Below are positions 54,447-64,000 of a DNA stretch of 64,000 nt, piece by piece. Where the stretch lies: positions 58,217-122,216 of the forward strand of contig NZ_MRTQ01000015.1 of the NCBI RefSeq assembly GCF_001956215.1, written 5' to 3'. Numbering within the stretch: position 1 is the first letter of the stretch; every line of letters begins with the position of its first letter. Both the position numbers and the translations under genes were made by a program. Source of the DNA: Paenibacillus sp. FSL R5-0490. Lineage in GTDB: Bacteria; Bacillota; Bacilli; Bacillales; Cytobacillaceae. Under the pieces are notes generated by a model. It made no database searches. It was not told the DNA's origin and saw nothing but the letters and a program-made list of their open reading frames with translations.

Positions 54447-54850
54447 GACCGTACTCCTTTATAAAAGATATGTAGTTAAAGTCTACCTATTTTAAGGAAA
54501 TTTAAACATTTATCATTTATTTTTCCCAATTTAAAAGAAATGAAGTTTGGTGAAATAGGGATTGTTCTTTTCTTCTGCATCATTCCGAGATAACATAGTT
54601 AATATTGGAAGTAGCATTGGTTCAGGGAATATGCCGATGATAAATGCTAGCTATTGATACTGCGAAAGATAACTTAATGTACCAATTAAATAAAAAAGCC
54701 TCAGCTGGGTGCACATGACCTTGCACTATCCAAAATAAGGCTAGAATGGTATGTATTTAAGTGATTTATAGTTATAAGTCAATTTGTAAATAATATACAA
54801 AAATAATATAATTAATACAAAGAGAACCAAAAAAAAGGGAGATTAGAACC
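54447..54850. other. Divergent intergenic region vsr / dptF
   Basis: AT-rich and without a gene. A long imperfect hairpin (AGCCT with AGGCT, and inner GTGCA with TGCAC) lies at 54695-54745. The dpt promoter is at the right end. Confidence 0.5.
54784..54812 (+). promoter_or_regulatory. Sigma-A promoter of dptFGH
   Basis: TTGTAA (54784-54789), a 17-base spacer and a consensus TATAAT (54807-54812), 38 bases before the GTG start. Confidence 0.7.
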
Positions 54851-57034
54851 GTGACGAAAGAGGTAATCTGGCAAAAGTTAGCGAGTCTTATAGAGATTGA
54901 TTATAGTTTAATAAATTATAGTGAACTACAAGGAATGTTGAGCAACAATCCAGCACTTGCTGTTGCTTATATGGATCCAGTGTTTTATGCTATTTCGCTT
55001 CAACGAATGAAACAGTTGGCAAACGAAGCAAAAACTGAAGAGATGTTTGAATCTTATTTTCAAGCATCCACGATTGAAACCGGATGGGAATTATTAAAAA
55101 ATAAATTTGCGATTTCAGCAACAGAATATGCTAGTGCCCTGGAATATTGTACGTTAAGCAGGAAGAAGTTTAAAAGTAACTTATCAGCTGAAGAAGCAGA
55201 ACAGGGTTTGTCCCAAATACTCTTCATTGCAGAGAAACTAGAAATTGATGAATATAAAGCGGAGCTACCTTTTGATACCAGGTTAAGTGAATCAGAAACA
55301 GCAGTTACAATTGACGGTGAATCAAAGAGGTTATCGACTGAAAATGCCATTTCCACTAAAGAGAGTAAGTTTGTATCTATGTTGGAAGTTTTGCAGTCTT
55401 CTTCTAAGGAATCGGTTGCAAACGCAGATTCCTTTGGAGGACTTCGTAGTTACATGCATGTGAAAAGGGACATTCAAAAAGATTTCGAAAAGATTTTGAA
55501 CGATTTAAAGCAGAAGGAAAAGCCTGGCTTACTTCTTTTATGTGGTAGTGTTGGAGACGGTAAGAGTCACCTGCTAGCTTACATGAAGGAAAAGCACCGT
55601 GACCTTTTAGAGGGATTCTTTATTCATAATGATTCCACGGAGTCGTATGATTATGATAAAAACTCGTTGGAAACGCTTGAAAAAGTATTATCCCCATTTA
55701 ATGATTCTGGAACCCCTAGCAGTCCTGTAATCATCGCCATAAATCTTGGTGTCTTACATAATTTTTATAGTAAACAACGAAAAGAAGGAAGATTCAAAGC
55801 TTTATGTGATTTCATCGAGAGTTGTGGCGTTTTTGATAAAGGGCAGCAAGGGAACAATCAAGACGGTGATTTTTATTTGCTTAATTTTGCAGATACACAG
55901 CCTTATGTTTTAACAAAGGAAGGACCAAAATCACCATTTTTCTTGCAGCTCATTGAAAAGGTGACGGCCCAGGATAATAGTAATCCATTTTTTTTAGCCT
56001 GGATCCAGGATAAGGAAAAAGGAATAACAAGTGCTGCACATTCAAACTATTATTTTCTACAGCATCAGGAAGTGAAAGAGTCTATTGTTCAGTCACTGAT
56101 TGAAGTGATGATCAAGAAAAAAGTGTTTATCTCGACAAGGGCGTTTTATAATTTGCTTTTTGATATCATCGTACCAATTAATCAAGAATTAATCTCTACC
56201 GAGGCAGAAATAAAAGTAAATGATATGCTACCAAATTTAATGTATGGTCACCCTGATCGTTCACCATTACTTGCTGCATTGCATGAGGTCGATCCTGTAA
56301 AAAGAAGGCTTGAAGCAACTGATCGGTTAGTTTCTAATTTAATGCTTAAATCTGATCCCTTCCACTATGTTAAGGAAGAGCTAGGGGGAAAAATGAGTAT
56401 TGGCCCCTGGAAGCAGGTAAACAGCATGCATCAAGAGGGTAATCAAACAGAATTTGCACGACTGTTTGTAAGACAGTTTGCCTTGTTATATAGAAAAGAT
56501 TATGATGAGGCCTATCGAGAGTATGTAAGCTATTTGTACTCCTTCTATAAGGGTGATGGAGAAGGCATAGGTCAATTGTTTGAGTTAATTGAAAAAGTAA
56601 TTTATGAGTGGAAGGGTTCACCAAAGGATCGCTATGTTTTTGCTGACCCACCGAACAAGTTATTTCGTGTTGCGTATCAAATCACTATTGAGCCTGAAGT
56701 AGATGATAACGTGTTTGGTGCAGCATCAAAAAATGATAATGTAGAGCGTTTTACCTCCTCTATGAGACTTGGCTTTAATCAAAGGGGAAGGACTTTTTTA
56801 TTTGAATTGGATTATCAATTGTATTCACTGCTTAAGCGGATTAATGGTGGGTATCGGCCGAATCGTCAGGATATCCAAGATGCACTTCAATTCTCGGAAT
56901 TTCATGATAAACTCCTGCAATCTGCAGATAAGAAAAACAATGTCCTTCTTGTTCATACACCCGATGGAAGCATGCGTGAGTTGAAGAAGCCGCGTTTTTC
57001 AAAGGCTTATTATGAAGTTGGAAAGGTGAATTAA
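54851..57034 (+). CDS. dptF: Phosphorothioation-dependent restriction protein DptF (DndF)
   Basis: 727 residues from GTG 54851, behind AAGGGAG. A P-loop, CGSVGDGKSH at residues 231-240, is followed by LEGFFIHNDSTESYDYDKNS and ETLEKVLSPFND, a stretch I recognise from DptF. The N-terminal 200 residues are helical and seem longer than in the DptF proteins I remember. DptF acts with DptG and DptH to damage DNA that lacks sulfur in its backbone. One base separates its stop from the next gene. No ATG alternative is better. Confidence 0.85.
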   Translation: MTKEVIWQKLASLIEIDYSLINYSELQGMLSNNPALAVAYMDPVFYAISLQRMKQLANEAKTEEMFESYFQASTIETGWELLKNKFAISATEYASALEYCTLSRKKFKSNLSAEEAEQGLSQILFIAEKLEIDEYKAELPFDTRLSESETAVTIDGESKRLSTENAISTKESKFVSMLEVLQSSSKESVANADSFGGLRSYMHVKRDIQKDFEKILNDLKQKEKPGLLLLCGSVGDGKSHLLAYMKEKHRDLLEGFFIHNDSTESYDYDKNSLETLEKVLSPFNDSGTPSSPVIIAINLGVLHNFYSKQRKEGRFKALCDFIESCGVFDKGQQGNNQDGDFYLLNFADTQPYVLTKEGPKSPFFLQLIEKVTAQDNSNPFFLAWIQDKEKGITSAAHSNYYFLQHQEVKESIVQSLIEVMIKKKVFISTRAFYNLLFDIIVPINQELISTEAEIKVNDMLPNLMYGHPDRSPLLAALHEVDPVKRRLEATDRLVSNLMLKSDPFHYVKEELGGKMSIGPWKQVNSMHQEGNQTEFARLFVRQFALLYRKDYDEAYREYVSYLYSFYKGDGEGIGQLFELIEKVIYEWKGSPKDRYVFADPPNKLFRVAYQITIEPEVDDNVFGAASKNDNVERFTSSMRLGFNQRGRTFLFELDYQLYSLLKRINGGYRPNRQDIQDALQFSEFHDKLLQSADKKNNVLLVHTPDGSMRELKKPRFSKAYYEVGKVN

Positions 57035-57035
57035 A

Positions 57036-58412
57036 ATGGTGTATCAATTAGATTTTGATAGAATTACTAAATTTATAGAGAAAAATGGGAAATATACCTT
57101 TAGGAGACGGTCTGTTACAAGCATTTTACCACTTCCAACAAGGGAACCTGAACGTGCGAAATTCGAGCGAGGCTTTTCTTCCATTACTGGTGGGGTTATC
57201 CGAAAAGTGTATGGTAAAAACATAGTTATTAATACAAGTGATGAAAGTATAGAGGCTATTCTTGCAAACGGAAAATTTTCGGATGAATCGGACAAAGCCT
57301 TTTTTGAAAATTATTTAAAGGAACAAATAAAAGAGCTACACCTAGGAAAGGTCACAAATCTTAATGAATTAGAACGTATACCGTTGACTGAAAATACGGA
57401 TGAGCGAAAGGGAGAAATCGATTTAATTCATTTCTTTTTTGATACATTCATTCGAAATGATGAAGAGCGACTTCGAGAGATTTTAAAAAAACAAGATGAT
57501 GCTAATTTATTATCAGAGATAATGGCCCTTACTGTAGCAACTGCATCATTAAAGAATAACAATAAAGCAAGCTATGGTAGTCCTTTTCCTCAACTAAAGG
57601 AACAATTCTTAAAGGATTTTGAGAACTTAGCAAGGAATCCTAGTTTCCTAGTTGATAATATTTCGTTGTTATTTGTTCATTATACATTTGCTGCTATGTC
57701 GCAGCTTATCCTTCAAATGAATAAAGGGACACGGTTCAGCCAGCATGAGCTATTACCGGTCTATTACATTTTACAATGGGAAAAAGCAGCAAAGTGGCGA
57801 GACAGCTATAAGCAAGGGAACAAATTGTTGATGGGTGAGATGGACGGCTTTTTTGCACATGAGCATGCGTTAAACATCTTAGGAATGAACACATTCTCAA
57901 ATGAGAGCAACCAATTTTATCATGATATCTACTGCATGCTGCGAGAAGCAGGTACAGAAGCAGAACAGGACTATATTAAATCAATCTACAAGTGGCTGAA
58001 GGAAGTATACCAGGTGAAAACAAATATTGATGTGGAGGAATATTCCGAAGAGAAAACATTGGAGATGGCGTTTGACGATTTGATTCATGCTGTTAGAAAA
58101 GGTATTTCAAATGAAATCAACTCCAGGTATCTGAAGGCATTCAAAGAGATTATCTCAAAGTTTTTCCGGAAGCATGGTGGATCACTTGGTACGATTCTAG
58201 CCTTGTCACAAGAACATCTGTTAATGCTGGTGGCAGTATCCATCACTGAAGAACGAATTGAATTAAAACAATTATGGAAAGAACTCGAAAATCGTGGTGT
58301 ATGGCTTGATCACCATTCAAAAGAGGAAGTAGTGAAGGTGCTTGACAAATTGAATTATTTGGAGAAGAAAAGTGATAGTGGGGATGCACAATATGTTAAA
58401 TACATTTTATGA
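57036..58412 (+). CDS. dptG: Phosphorothioation-dependent restriction protein DptG (DndG)
   Basis: 458 residues, mostly helical, with no catalytic motif that I can name. Assignment rests on its fixed place between dptF and the giant ATPase gene dptH and on general likeness (LDFDRITKFIEKNGKYTFRR start). It is believed to be the bridging subunit of the DptFGH complex. Its 3' end overlaps dptH. Confidence 0.78.
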   Translation: MVYQLDFDRITKFIEKNGKYTFRRRSVTSILPLPTREPERAKFERGFSSITGGVIRKVYGKNIVINTSDESIEAILANGKFSDESDKAFFENYLKEQIKELHLGKVTNLNELERIPLTENTDERKGEIDLIHFFFDTFIRNDEERLREILKKQDDANLLSEIMALTVATASLKNNNKASYGSPFPQLKEQFLKDFENLARNPSFLVDNISLLFVHYTFAAMSQLILQMNKGTRFSQHELLPVYYILQWEKAAKWRDSYKQGNKLLMGEMDGFFAHEHALNILGMNTFSNESNQFYHDIYCMLREAGTEAEQDYIKSIYKWLKEVYQVKTNIDVEEYSEEKTLEMAFDDLIHAVRKGISNEINSRYLKAFKEIISKFFRKHGGSLGTILALSQEHLLMLVAVSITEERIELKQLWKELENRGVWLDHHSKEEVVKVLDKLNYLEKKSDSGDAQYVKYIL

Positions 58413-61400
58413 CTATATCGGTGACCAGCTGGTTTCATTTTTTGAAAAAGAAGCCTTGAGGAATAAAATAGATCGTTATTTCCTATATTTACCAACCGAA
58501 GAGATTATTACAAGTTTATATCAAGCCATTGGTAATCATGAAAGTAAAATACCCTTCCCTTATCGTCATAAGGAGGGCTCTAAGTCATATGAAACTTACG
58601 CTCTTCAATTTGGGAAAATAAAATATGTAATAGCAACAACAAACAACACCAATATTGATTTTCTTGTTACTCTACGGAATGAAATGAGTGAACAAAAAGG
58701 AGATTGGGAGAATACTTCGTTAATTCTTCTCTGTAATACTCTGAATGATTCAATCCGTGGAGGTAGTCGAGATTTAACAGGGGAAGGCTTACCACTTCAT
58801 GTTAGTAATATCGCTGGAGATCTTGGCCAGTTATTGCTAGACAGTGAATTAAATGCAATCGAGCGGAAATATGCAAGCCATTATTTAAATAGAAGAGAGT
58901 CGGAACATCATTTGGAAAACTCTTCCTTTCTTGATTTTGAGGATGTATTAGCCCTTGTCAGTAAAGGAACTCTTGAACATGAGGATTATCGTTCACTTCA
59001 ATATTTTTATGATTCAGGGCTTGAGGACCTTGTAAGGGAACAGGAATTTGAGTCTATTGGTTCGGCCAAATGGAAGCAATTGGAGAAGAAAATTGATAAA
59101 AAGCTTACAGAGAATAATAGTGAACATGAGGAAATTGAAAGAATCCGCTCACTTGGTAATCCAAAGGAAAAGCTAGAGGAGGCCTATGACAAAGGTGGAA
59201 CAAAGCTTAACAGAGATGATTGGTATACCGTCGACTTTTCGGATGTCGAAGATTGGAAGGAAGCAACGATATCAAAGCGCGCAATTGAGTTTTATAGTGA
59301 TAAAGTCAAAGTGAACATGGGCTCACAATCAATGGCTTTTTGGAATCGCCCGAAATCAGATACTGCTGCGGGAAGAAGGAATTGGAGCTTCCTTATTTTT
59401 CACCCTACCTATAAAGAGGGGGAAAAAATAGAGATTACGTTACCTTTTGATCGACATGTCAAGAAAGAGTTTTTAAATTCCACAAGTAAAAAGGTGGCGA
59501 GAACCAGTGGTCATTCTGTAATTGCCGAGTTAACTCTCGAACAAGATGGGGCTACCTTTGGTAGGGTTGTGTATAAACATGAAAATGCGACAAATGGGAA
59601 TTACACCTTTACGTTTGTTGTCGTGGCAAGTGAGGCTACATTCTTTGAAGCATTTCGAACATCCTTTCAAGTAGTCGCTACCTCTAAAGCAAAAAGAGCG
59701 ATTCATTTAACATTGGATAACCAACATTTGGTATTTGGTGATGGATCCAAGGATATAAAATTAACAGAACAGGGGCAATCAATTTCAATCGAAGATGGTG
59801 CAACAGTCCAAGCCACACCTGGATTACTAGAGGAAGATGAAAAGAACATTCGCTTTACAATTGTCACTCCACGATTTGAAATCCCAATCGAGGTAGCGGA
59901 TGAGGTGCTGAAAACCATACCTATAAATGGAAGGATGTTATGGGAAAAGAAACGTAGTATCCAAAGCTCCTTTTTAACAGACAAAGAGGCGAAACGAGTC
60001 GAAATCGATAATCTGCCATATGTTACGTTTGCAGAGGATCGTCCATTTTTAGTCATGGAATTTGATTGGATAAGAACTAGAGTTCGTCAGGCATCCATCA
60101 AGTTTAATGAATTAATCCCTGAACAGGTAGTACTACCAGAAGTGGTCGAAAAAGCATATGATGCTTTCTTAGATTCAATCGAACAAGCAGGAACGATTCC
60201 TTCTTTACTTTATTATACCGATGCGATTCGGGAAAAGGCAGAAGCATATGTAGAAGCCTATATTGAAGCGATTGATAACATTCGTGATCAACAGATTATG
60301 ACGAATGAGGAGAGAGGTCTATTTTATCTAGGAACTGCAAGGGATGAATATGTTATCTTCATGACACCTTTCTCACCCTTGAATGTAGCTTATCAATTGC
60401 AGATTATGAAAGAGAGTAAAGGGGAGGCCATTGATTCCAATATCCTCAATAAGCTTCATGCAGTTTACTCTCTCCCTTATCTTGTGTCATATGAAGGGAA
60501 ATTGTTTAAACCAACGACGGATAGTCGACTACCTGAATGGCATGCTTTTTTACCTAGTGAAGAAGTGACTGTGGGAGAAACAAACACATATTTGGCACAG
60601 GTTGTTGAGGAAAAGCTTGACCAATTTTGTGACCATTATGATTACCTGTTTTCATTAGACCCAAAAGCATCCGTCCTATTAAACGTTATCAATATATCTA
60701 ATGATAAAGAACTGTTACGTGGTATCGTAGCCTGGTTTAAGAAGCAGATCAAGGAGACAAATAGTTTATCCGGATTACGACCGATTGAAGTGGTTTCTTA
60801 TCGGCAGGATTTTGATGGTTATAGTGCGTTTGATGAACTCAATGATATGGGGAATGCTGAAGAAATTGCCAATCGACTTGGCATAAAATTCTCGATGGGG
60901 GATTATTTAGCAGAGGATATCTTGCGTACAATTCAGCAGGTGTTGCGTTATTCGAAGCGAAATATCAATGAAAATGTGCAATATAGCCATATTACCTTCT
61001 ATAAAATGAAAACAGAAGAGCAGGTGGTTAAGCAGTTAGTTAAGGATGCACCCAGTAGCATAAACCTAAATGGCTTATTTACAACTGTTACATCTTCGAA
61101 AAGTGATAATGGCGGATATCGGGTAGGCTTTGGGACTGGGGGAGATAGTAAGGCGGACCAGACGCTATTAGCGAGGTTTGCTGTAAAAATGAACGAACTA
61201 GCCGCTAACATGACTGATAAAGGCCAAAATCCTTATACAAAAGGAATTGCCTTTGCCATGCATATAAGTGGAGAGGATGAGGAGTATCTCTCCTCACTTT
61301 ATAATAAATCTCACTGGTTGACCTTTATTGATCCTGTCCTGGATTTAAAGTATTTTCAAGAGTCTTCAGAAAATCTTGTGATTGTTCATTACAGTGATCA

Positions 61401-63693
61401 ACATTCATCTTCTAATCATTATGACGCAATTACAGTAACCGATAAATCAATCCAATATTTTAATGTTATTCATGATTTCTTGAAGTCCCAACATGTAACA
61501 GTAAGTGATGAGAACATTGAAGATGTGATTCGATTATTCAATACGTTTAATGGAGAGTGGCTTCTTCGCGCTGTACAAGGACGATCCCATGATAAACGTG
61601 AAAAAATGAGTGTTGTTTCTGCAATTAAACAGGCTCTCCTGCATTTTGACAATCCAGACGTACTTTGGGTCCCTGTGTCAATGGAAGAAATTGTGCGGGT
61701 GGCTGGTAGTGTCAAACTAAGTAAAAAAGCTGGGCTTTTCTCAGGAAAAACAATTGGAAAACGTGGAAACTGCAGTGACGACCTGTTAATGGTGGGGTTA
61801 GAAAAAGTAGAAGATGGATTGAAAATCCATATGTATCCTGTGGAAGTAAAGATCGGTCTGAACGATTCCAGTGTGATTGAAAAGGGAATTAACCAGGTAA
61901 AAGAATTAAAGCAACGCTTAAACGAACAATTAATAGAACAGGATACGTTTGATGCTCGTTTTTTACGGAACTTTTTCACAAGACTCTTTATTAATAATGC
62001 TTCAAAAATGAAAAATAACAAAATATGGCCTGCAAAGGATTATACTCTTACTCCAGATGTTATTCATCAGTTGTTGAATGATGAATTTGAAATTGTAGAT
62101 ACACTGCGTGCTGAACATGGACAAGGTCTTGTTATTTCGTTTAAAAAGGGTGCAAGGTTACAGGTGAAGGAACGACGCAAAGGTGTTATTGTACTGGAGC
62201 TTCCTGAACAAAGCGGGTATGATACATTAGCAAAACCGATGAATGAATTAGCTCAGAACTACAAGGAGCAGCCTGAGAAAATTTATACAACTCCAACTGA
62301 AATGGATGGCGGAGATAACATTGCTGCTGATTCCGATGGGTATAAAAAGCATGAAGCTGGAAGTGGGGAAAATAGTAAGGTAAGTGCTGCTGGAACGGAA
62401 AATGCCCAAAGTTCTGAAGATGATAAAAAAGCTAATGCTGGACGAACTTCTGAAGATGTTGAGAAACAAACAGAAGGTATTATGGAACCTCCTCATGTAG
62501 ATGATCAGAAAAAAGAAAGTGATGAACAATATGCAGTAGATGTTGGAGCGCAGTATGGTGGAAAAGGGGCAACCGTACCTACTTCTATTGTTAAGAATTG
62601 CGTACGTCCACTAATAGGGATAACAAATAATCAAGACATCTTCTGGGAATTTGATCATTCAGGATTATCGAATCGACATCTAATCATCGGAGGACGTTCT
62701 GGACAAGGGAAAACCTATTTTATTCAGTCATTACTTCGAGATTTATCAAGGGCAAACCAATCTGCAGTAGTAATTGATTACTCCAGTAGTTATACGCGAA
62801 CACAGCTAGATCCAGTCTTTTTAGCGGATATGGGTGAAAAGTTAAGGGAAAGAATTGTGTATCATGAAGGTTTTCCGCTCAATCCATTCCTGCGTCGTGA
62901 AAAGGAAGTTGCAGGAGTCGTCGGAAAAGAAAAGCCGACTGAAGTAGCTCGTCGAGTTGTTGATGTCTTTTCATCTGTCTATAATGGCTTTGGTTCGCAG
63001 CAAAAAAGTGCCCTTTACGAGGCTGTAAAACGTGGCATCGAATTATACGATGACAAGATGAAAATGGAGCATTTACTTGAAATTTTAGAAGAATTGGACT
63101 CCTACTCCAATTCTGTGTTATCTTCAGTTATGACTAGAATTATCCAATTCATTGATATTGATCCATTTGATTATGAATCTAGAAATCAGTGGGACGAATA
63201 CTTTGCTCGTGGTGGAAACATTACAATTATCCAGCTAGCTGGATATGACCAAGATGAAATCAAACGTCTTATGGCTGAGTTTATTCTTTGGGATCTATGG
63301 TATTACACGCAAAATGGAACAAAGGATAAGCCAATCCCAGTAATATTGGATGAAGCACAAAACCTCGATTTCTCAGATGGCTCGCCATCTGCCAAAATCC
63401 TACGTGAAGGCCGGAAGTTTGGTTGGTCCGCATGGTTTGCTACACAAACCTTTAATAACTTTTCAAAGGAGGAGCTATCCATTCTTGATAATGCAGGAAC
63501 AAAGGTATACTTCAATCCAGCTGAAAGTGAAGTACGTGTACTAGCAAGTAGGATTGGAAATGCAACACCTGATGAATTACGCATGTTGCAGAAGGGTCAA
63601 TGTCTCGTACTAGGACAGTTTATACAAGCAGATCAGGGATTAGGTAATCCTTCGTATAATATTGTAAAAGTGCCGGCTATGAATAGTAGGTAG
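58393..63693 (+). CDS. dptH: Phosphorothioation-dependent restriction protein DptH (DndH), HerA-like ATPase
   Basis: About 1766 residues. The first 1290 are of unknown fold. Residues about 1300-1390 are a low-complexity Ser/Gly/Glu/Lys linker (DGYKKHEAGSGENSKVSAAG). The C-terminal 380 residues form a HerA/FtsK-type motor: P-loop GGRSGQGKT at 1433-1441 and Walker B PVILDEAQNLDFSDGSPSAK near 1650, then WFATQTFNNFSKEE. The start is ATG 58393 or 58384; a GTG at 58372 is also open. The start lies within dptG. The motor is thought to move along or open non-sulfurated DNA and trigger cleavage or lethal damage. Confidence 0.87.
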   Translation: MLNTFYDYIGDQLVSFFEKEALRNKIDRYFLYLPTEEIITSLYQAIGNHESKIPFPYRHKEGSKSYETYALQFGKIKYVIATTNNTNIDFLVTLRNEMSEQKGDWENTSLILLCNTLNDSIRGGSRDLTGEGLPLHVSNIAGDLGQLLLDSELNAIERKYASHYLNRRESEHHLENSSFLDFEDVLALVSKGTLEHEDYRSLQYFYDSGLEDLVREQEFESIGSAKWKQLEKKIDKKLTENNSEHEEIERIRSLGNPKEKLEEAYDKGGTKLNRDDWYTVDFSDVEDWKEATISKRAIEFYSDKVKVNMGSQSMAFWNRPKSDTAAGRRNWSFLIFHPTYKEGEKIEITLPFDRHVKKEFLNSTSKKVARTSGHSVIAELTLEQDGATFGRVVYKHENATNGNYTFTFVVVASEATFFEAFRTSFQVVATSKAKRAIHLTLDNQHLVFGDGSKDIKLTEQGQSISIEDGATVQATPGLLEEDEKNIRFTIVTPRFEIPIEVADEVLKTIPINGRMLWEKKRSIQSSFLTDKEAKRVEIDNLPYVTFAEDRPFLVMEFDWIRTRVRQASIKFNELIPEQVVLPEVVEKAYDAFLDSIEQAGTIPSLLYYTDAIREKAEAYVEAYIEAIDNIRDQQIMTNEERGLFYLGTARDEYVIFMTPFSPLNVAYQLQIMKESKGEAIDSNILNKLHAVYSLPYLVSYEGKLFKPTTDSRLPEWHAFLPSEEVTVGETNTYLAQVVEEKLDQFCDHYDYLFSLDPKASVLLNVINISNDKELLRGIVAWFKKQIKETNSLSGLRPIEVVSYRQDFDGYSAFDELNDMGNAEEIANRLGIKFSMGDYLAEDILRTIQQVLRYSKRNINENVQYSHITFYKMKTEEQVVKQLVKDAPSSINLNGLFTTVTSSKSDNGGYRVGFGTGGDSKADQTLLARFAVKMNELAANMTDKGQNPYTKGIAFAMHISGEDEEYLSSLYNKSHWLTFIDPVLDLKYFQESSENLVIVHYSDQHSSSNHYDAITVTDKSIQYFNVIHDFLKSQHVTVSDENIEDVIRLFNTFNGEWLLRAVQGRSHDKREKMSVVSAIKQALLHFDNPDVLWVPVSMEEIVRVAGSVKLSKKAGLFSGKTIGKRGNCSDDLLMVGLEKVEDGLKIHMYPVEVKIGLNDSSVIEKGINQVKELKQRLNEQLIEQDTFDARFLRNFFTRLFINNASKMKNNKIWPAKDYTLTPDVIHQLLNDEFEIVDTLRAEHGQGLVISFKKGARLQVKERRKGVIVLELPEQSGYDTLAKPMNELAQNYKEQPEKIYTTPTEMDGGDNIAADSDGYKKHEAGSGENSKVSAAGTENAQSSEDDKKANAGRTSEDVEKQTEGIMEPPHVDDQKKESDEQYAVDVGAQYGGKGATVPTSIVKNCVRPLIGITNNQDIFWEFDHSGLSNRHLIIGGRSGQGKTYFIQSLLRDLSRANQSAVVIDYSSSYTRTQLDPVFLADMGEKLRERIVYHEGFPLNPFLRREKEVAGVVGKEKPTEVARRVVDVFSSVYNGFGSQQKSALYEAVKRGIELYDDKMKMEHLLEILEELDSYSNSVLSSVMTRIIQFIDIDPFDYESRNQWDEYFARGGNITIIQLAGYDQDEIKRLMAEFILWDLWYYTQNGTKDKPIPVILDEAQNLDFSDGSPSAKILREGRKFGWSAWFATQTFNNFSKEELSILDNAGTKVYFNPAESEVRVLASRIGNATPDELRMLQKGQCLVLGQFIQADQGLGNPSYNIVKVPAMNSR

Positions 63694-63782
63694 GAAATTT
63701 AAACAAATATTAATTGCTTGTGGCGGGAAAGTTCGAGCCTCGAGGTCTATATTTTTAACTGAAAGTGAGTTTTAAAAAGTAA

Positions 63783-63826
63783 AACACTTACAAATGTTGA
63801 TACATCAAAATTTGTAAGTGTTTTTT
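63783..63826 (+). terminator. Terminator of dptFGH
   Basis: AACACTTACAAAT with ATTTGTAAGTGTT, a perfect 13-bp stem with six T. It marks the end of the operon; 63827-64000 shows no gene. Confidence 0.9.
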
Positions 63827-64000
63827 GTTTGCTGAAAAACTACTAAAAGAGATAGGTTTCGTTATGATTTTACATATCTTTTACAGCTATTAGTTTTTGA
63901 AAAGGTATATTGCTGTAGACGTCAAGTCGAATTTTACACTTTTTGCTCATTTCCTTTTTACACTTCGGCTGAAAATATGCTTTTCCGATTTCTCATACGA

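Noticed and set aside
61470..62021. 183-codon minus-strand frame rich in Phe and Ser
   Set aside because: Shadow of dptH; amino acid composition is typical of an antisense frame.
1..64000. CRISPR array, tRNA/rRNA genes, prophage or origin of replication
   Set aside because: I looked for regularly spaced repeats, tRNA T-loop/acceptor patterns, rRNA cores, phage structural genes and DnaA box clusters and saw none; short or divergent ones could be missed by eye.

Overview
The window looks like chromosomal DNA of a Bacillaceae bacterium (Bacillota). Genes have strong GGAGG-type ribosome binding sites and AUG, GUG or UUG starts. There are sigma-A promoters, rho-independent hairpins, BirA operators of the Bacillus type and a SigL (sigma-54) regulon. 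Many products (SqhC, DUF2515, DUF3231, DUF2087, BioY) have their closest familiar relatives in Bacillus. A Cytobacillus/Bacillus firmus-like host is my inference and cannot be proved from this sequence. I saw no rRNA, tRNA, CRISPR array or phage gene.

Layout. 1-7.8 kb: a cut-off squalene-hopene/tetraprenyl-curcumene cyclase, a divergent DUF2515 gene, a small membrane protein, a cupin, two tiny proteins, a DUF2087 regulator paired with a GIY-YIG protein, a lipoprotein and a dicarboxylate symporter. 7.8-9.1 kb: a virginiamycin B lyase (vgb) behind a 300-nt leader that holds a three-codon open frame, a terminator and a matching antiterminator arm. 9.2-17.5 kb: a TetR-led operon with acyl-CoA synthetase, MaoC hydratase, KAS III-like enzyme and a complete Liv-type ABC transporter, apparently for uptake and CoA activation of an unknown acid. 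17.7-21.2 kb: a decayed Rrf2 regulator, a membrane protein, half of a DUF3231 gene, a PEP mutase-like enzyme and DinB. 21.4-25.2 kb: a TPR protein with a probable winged-helix end, then the BirA-controlled bioY and bioDA; bioD seems to start at AUU. 25.3-29.3 kb: a UvrC-half/Cho-like nuclease and two fragments of one GH30 glycosidase flanking a DUF188 gene.

29.6-45.9 kb is a sigma-54-dependent catabolic operon of 13 genes. It is preceded by its own enhancer-binding activator, three repeated candidate activator sites and a near-perfect -24/-12 promoter. It encodes a tripartite tricarboxylate transporter, a KdgT-family permease, two paralogous M29/NicX-like metalloenzymes, a CaiB/CaiD/CaiE-like CoA module, a class III aminotransferase, a succinate-semialdehyde-type dehydrogenase and a GlcD/GlcF flavin/Fe-S oxidase. 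The parts suggest import and oxidation of an omega-amino or hydroxy acid; the substrate is unknown.

46-49.2 kb carries a zinc-knuckle protein, a paralogue of the TPR protein, and a metallopeptidase with an extra N-terminal domain. 49.4-64 kb is a mobile and defence region: an intact IS3-family element, an XRE plus HNH endonuclease pair with an AspBHI-like N-terminus, transposase debris, a Vsr endonuclease and a dptFGH operon (phosphorothioation-dependent restriction) that ends in a strong terminator. No dnd modification genes are visible beside it.
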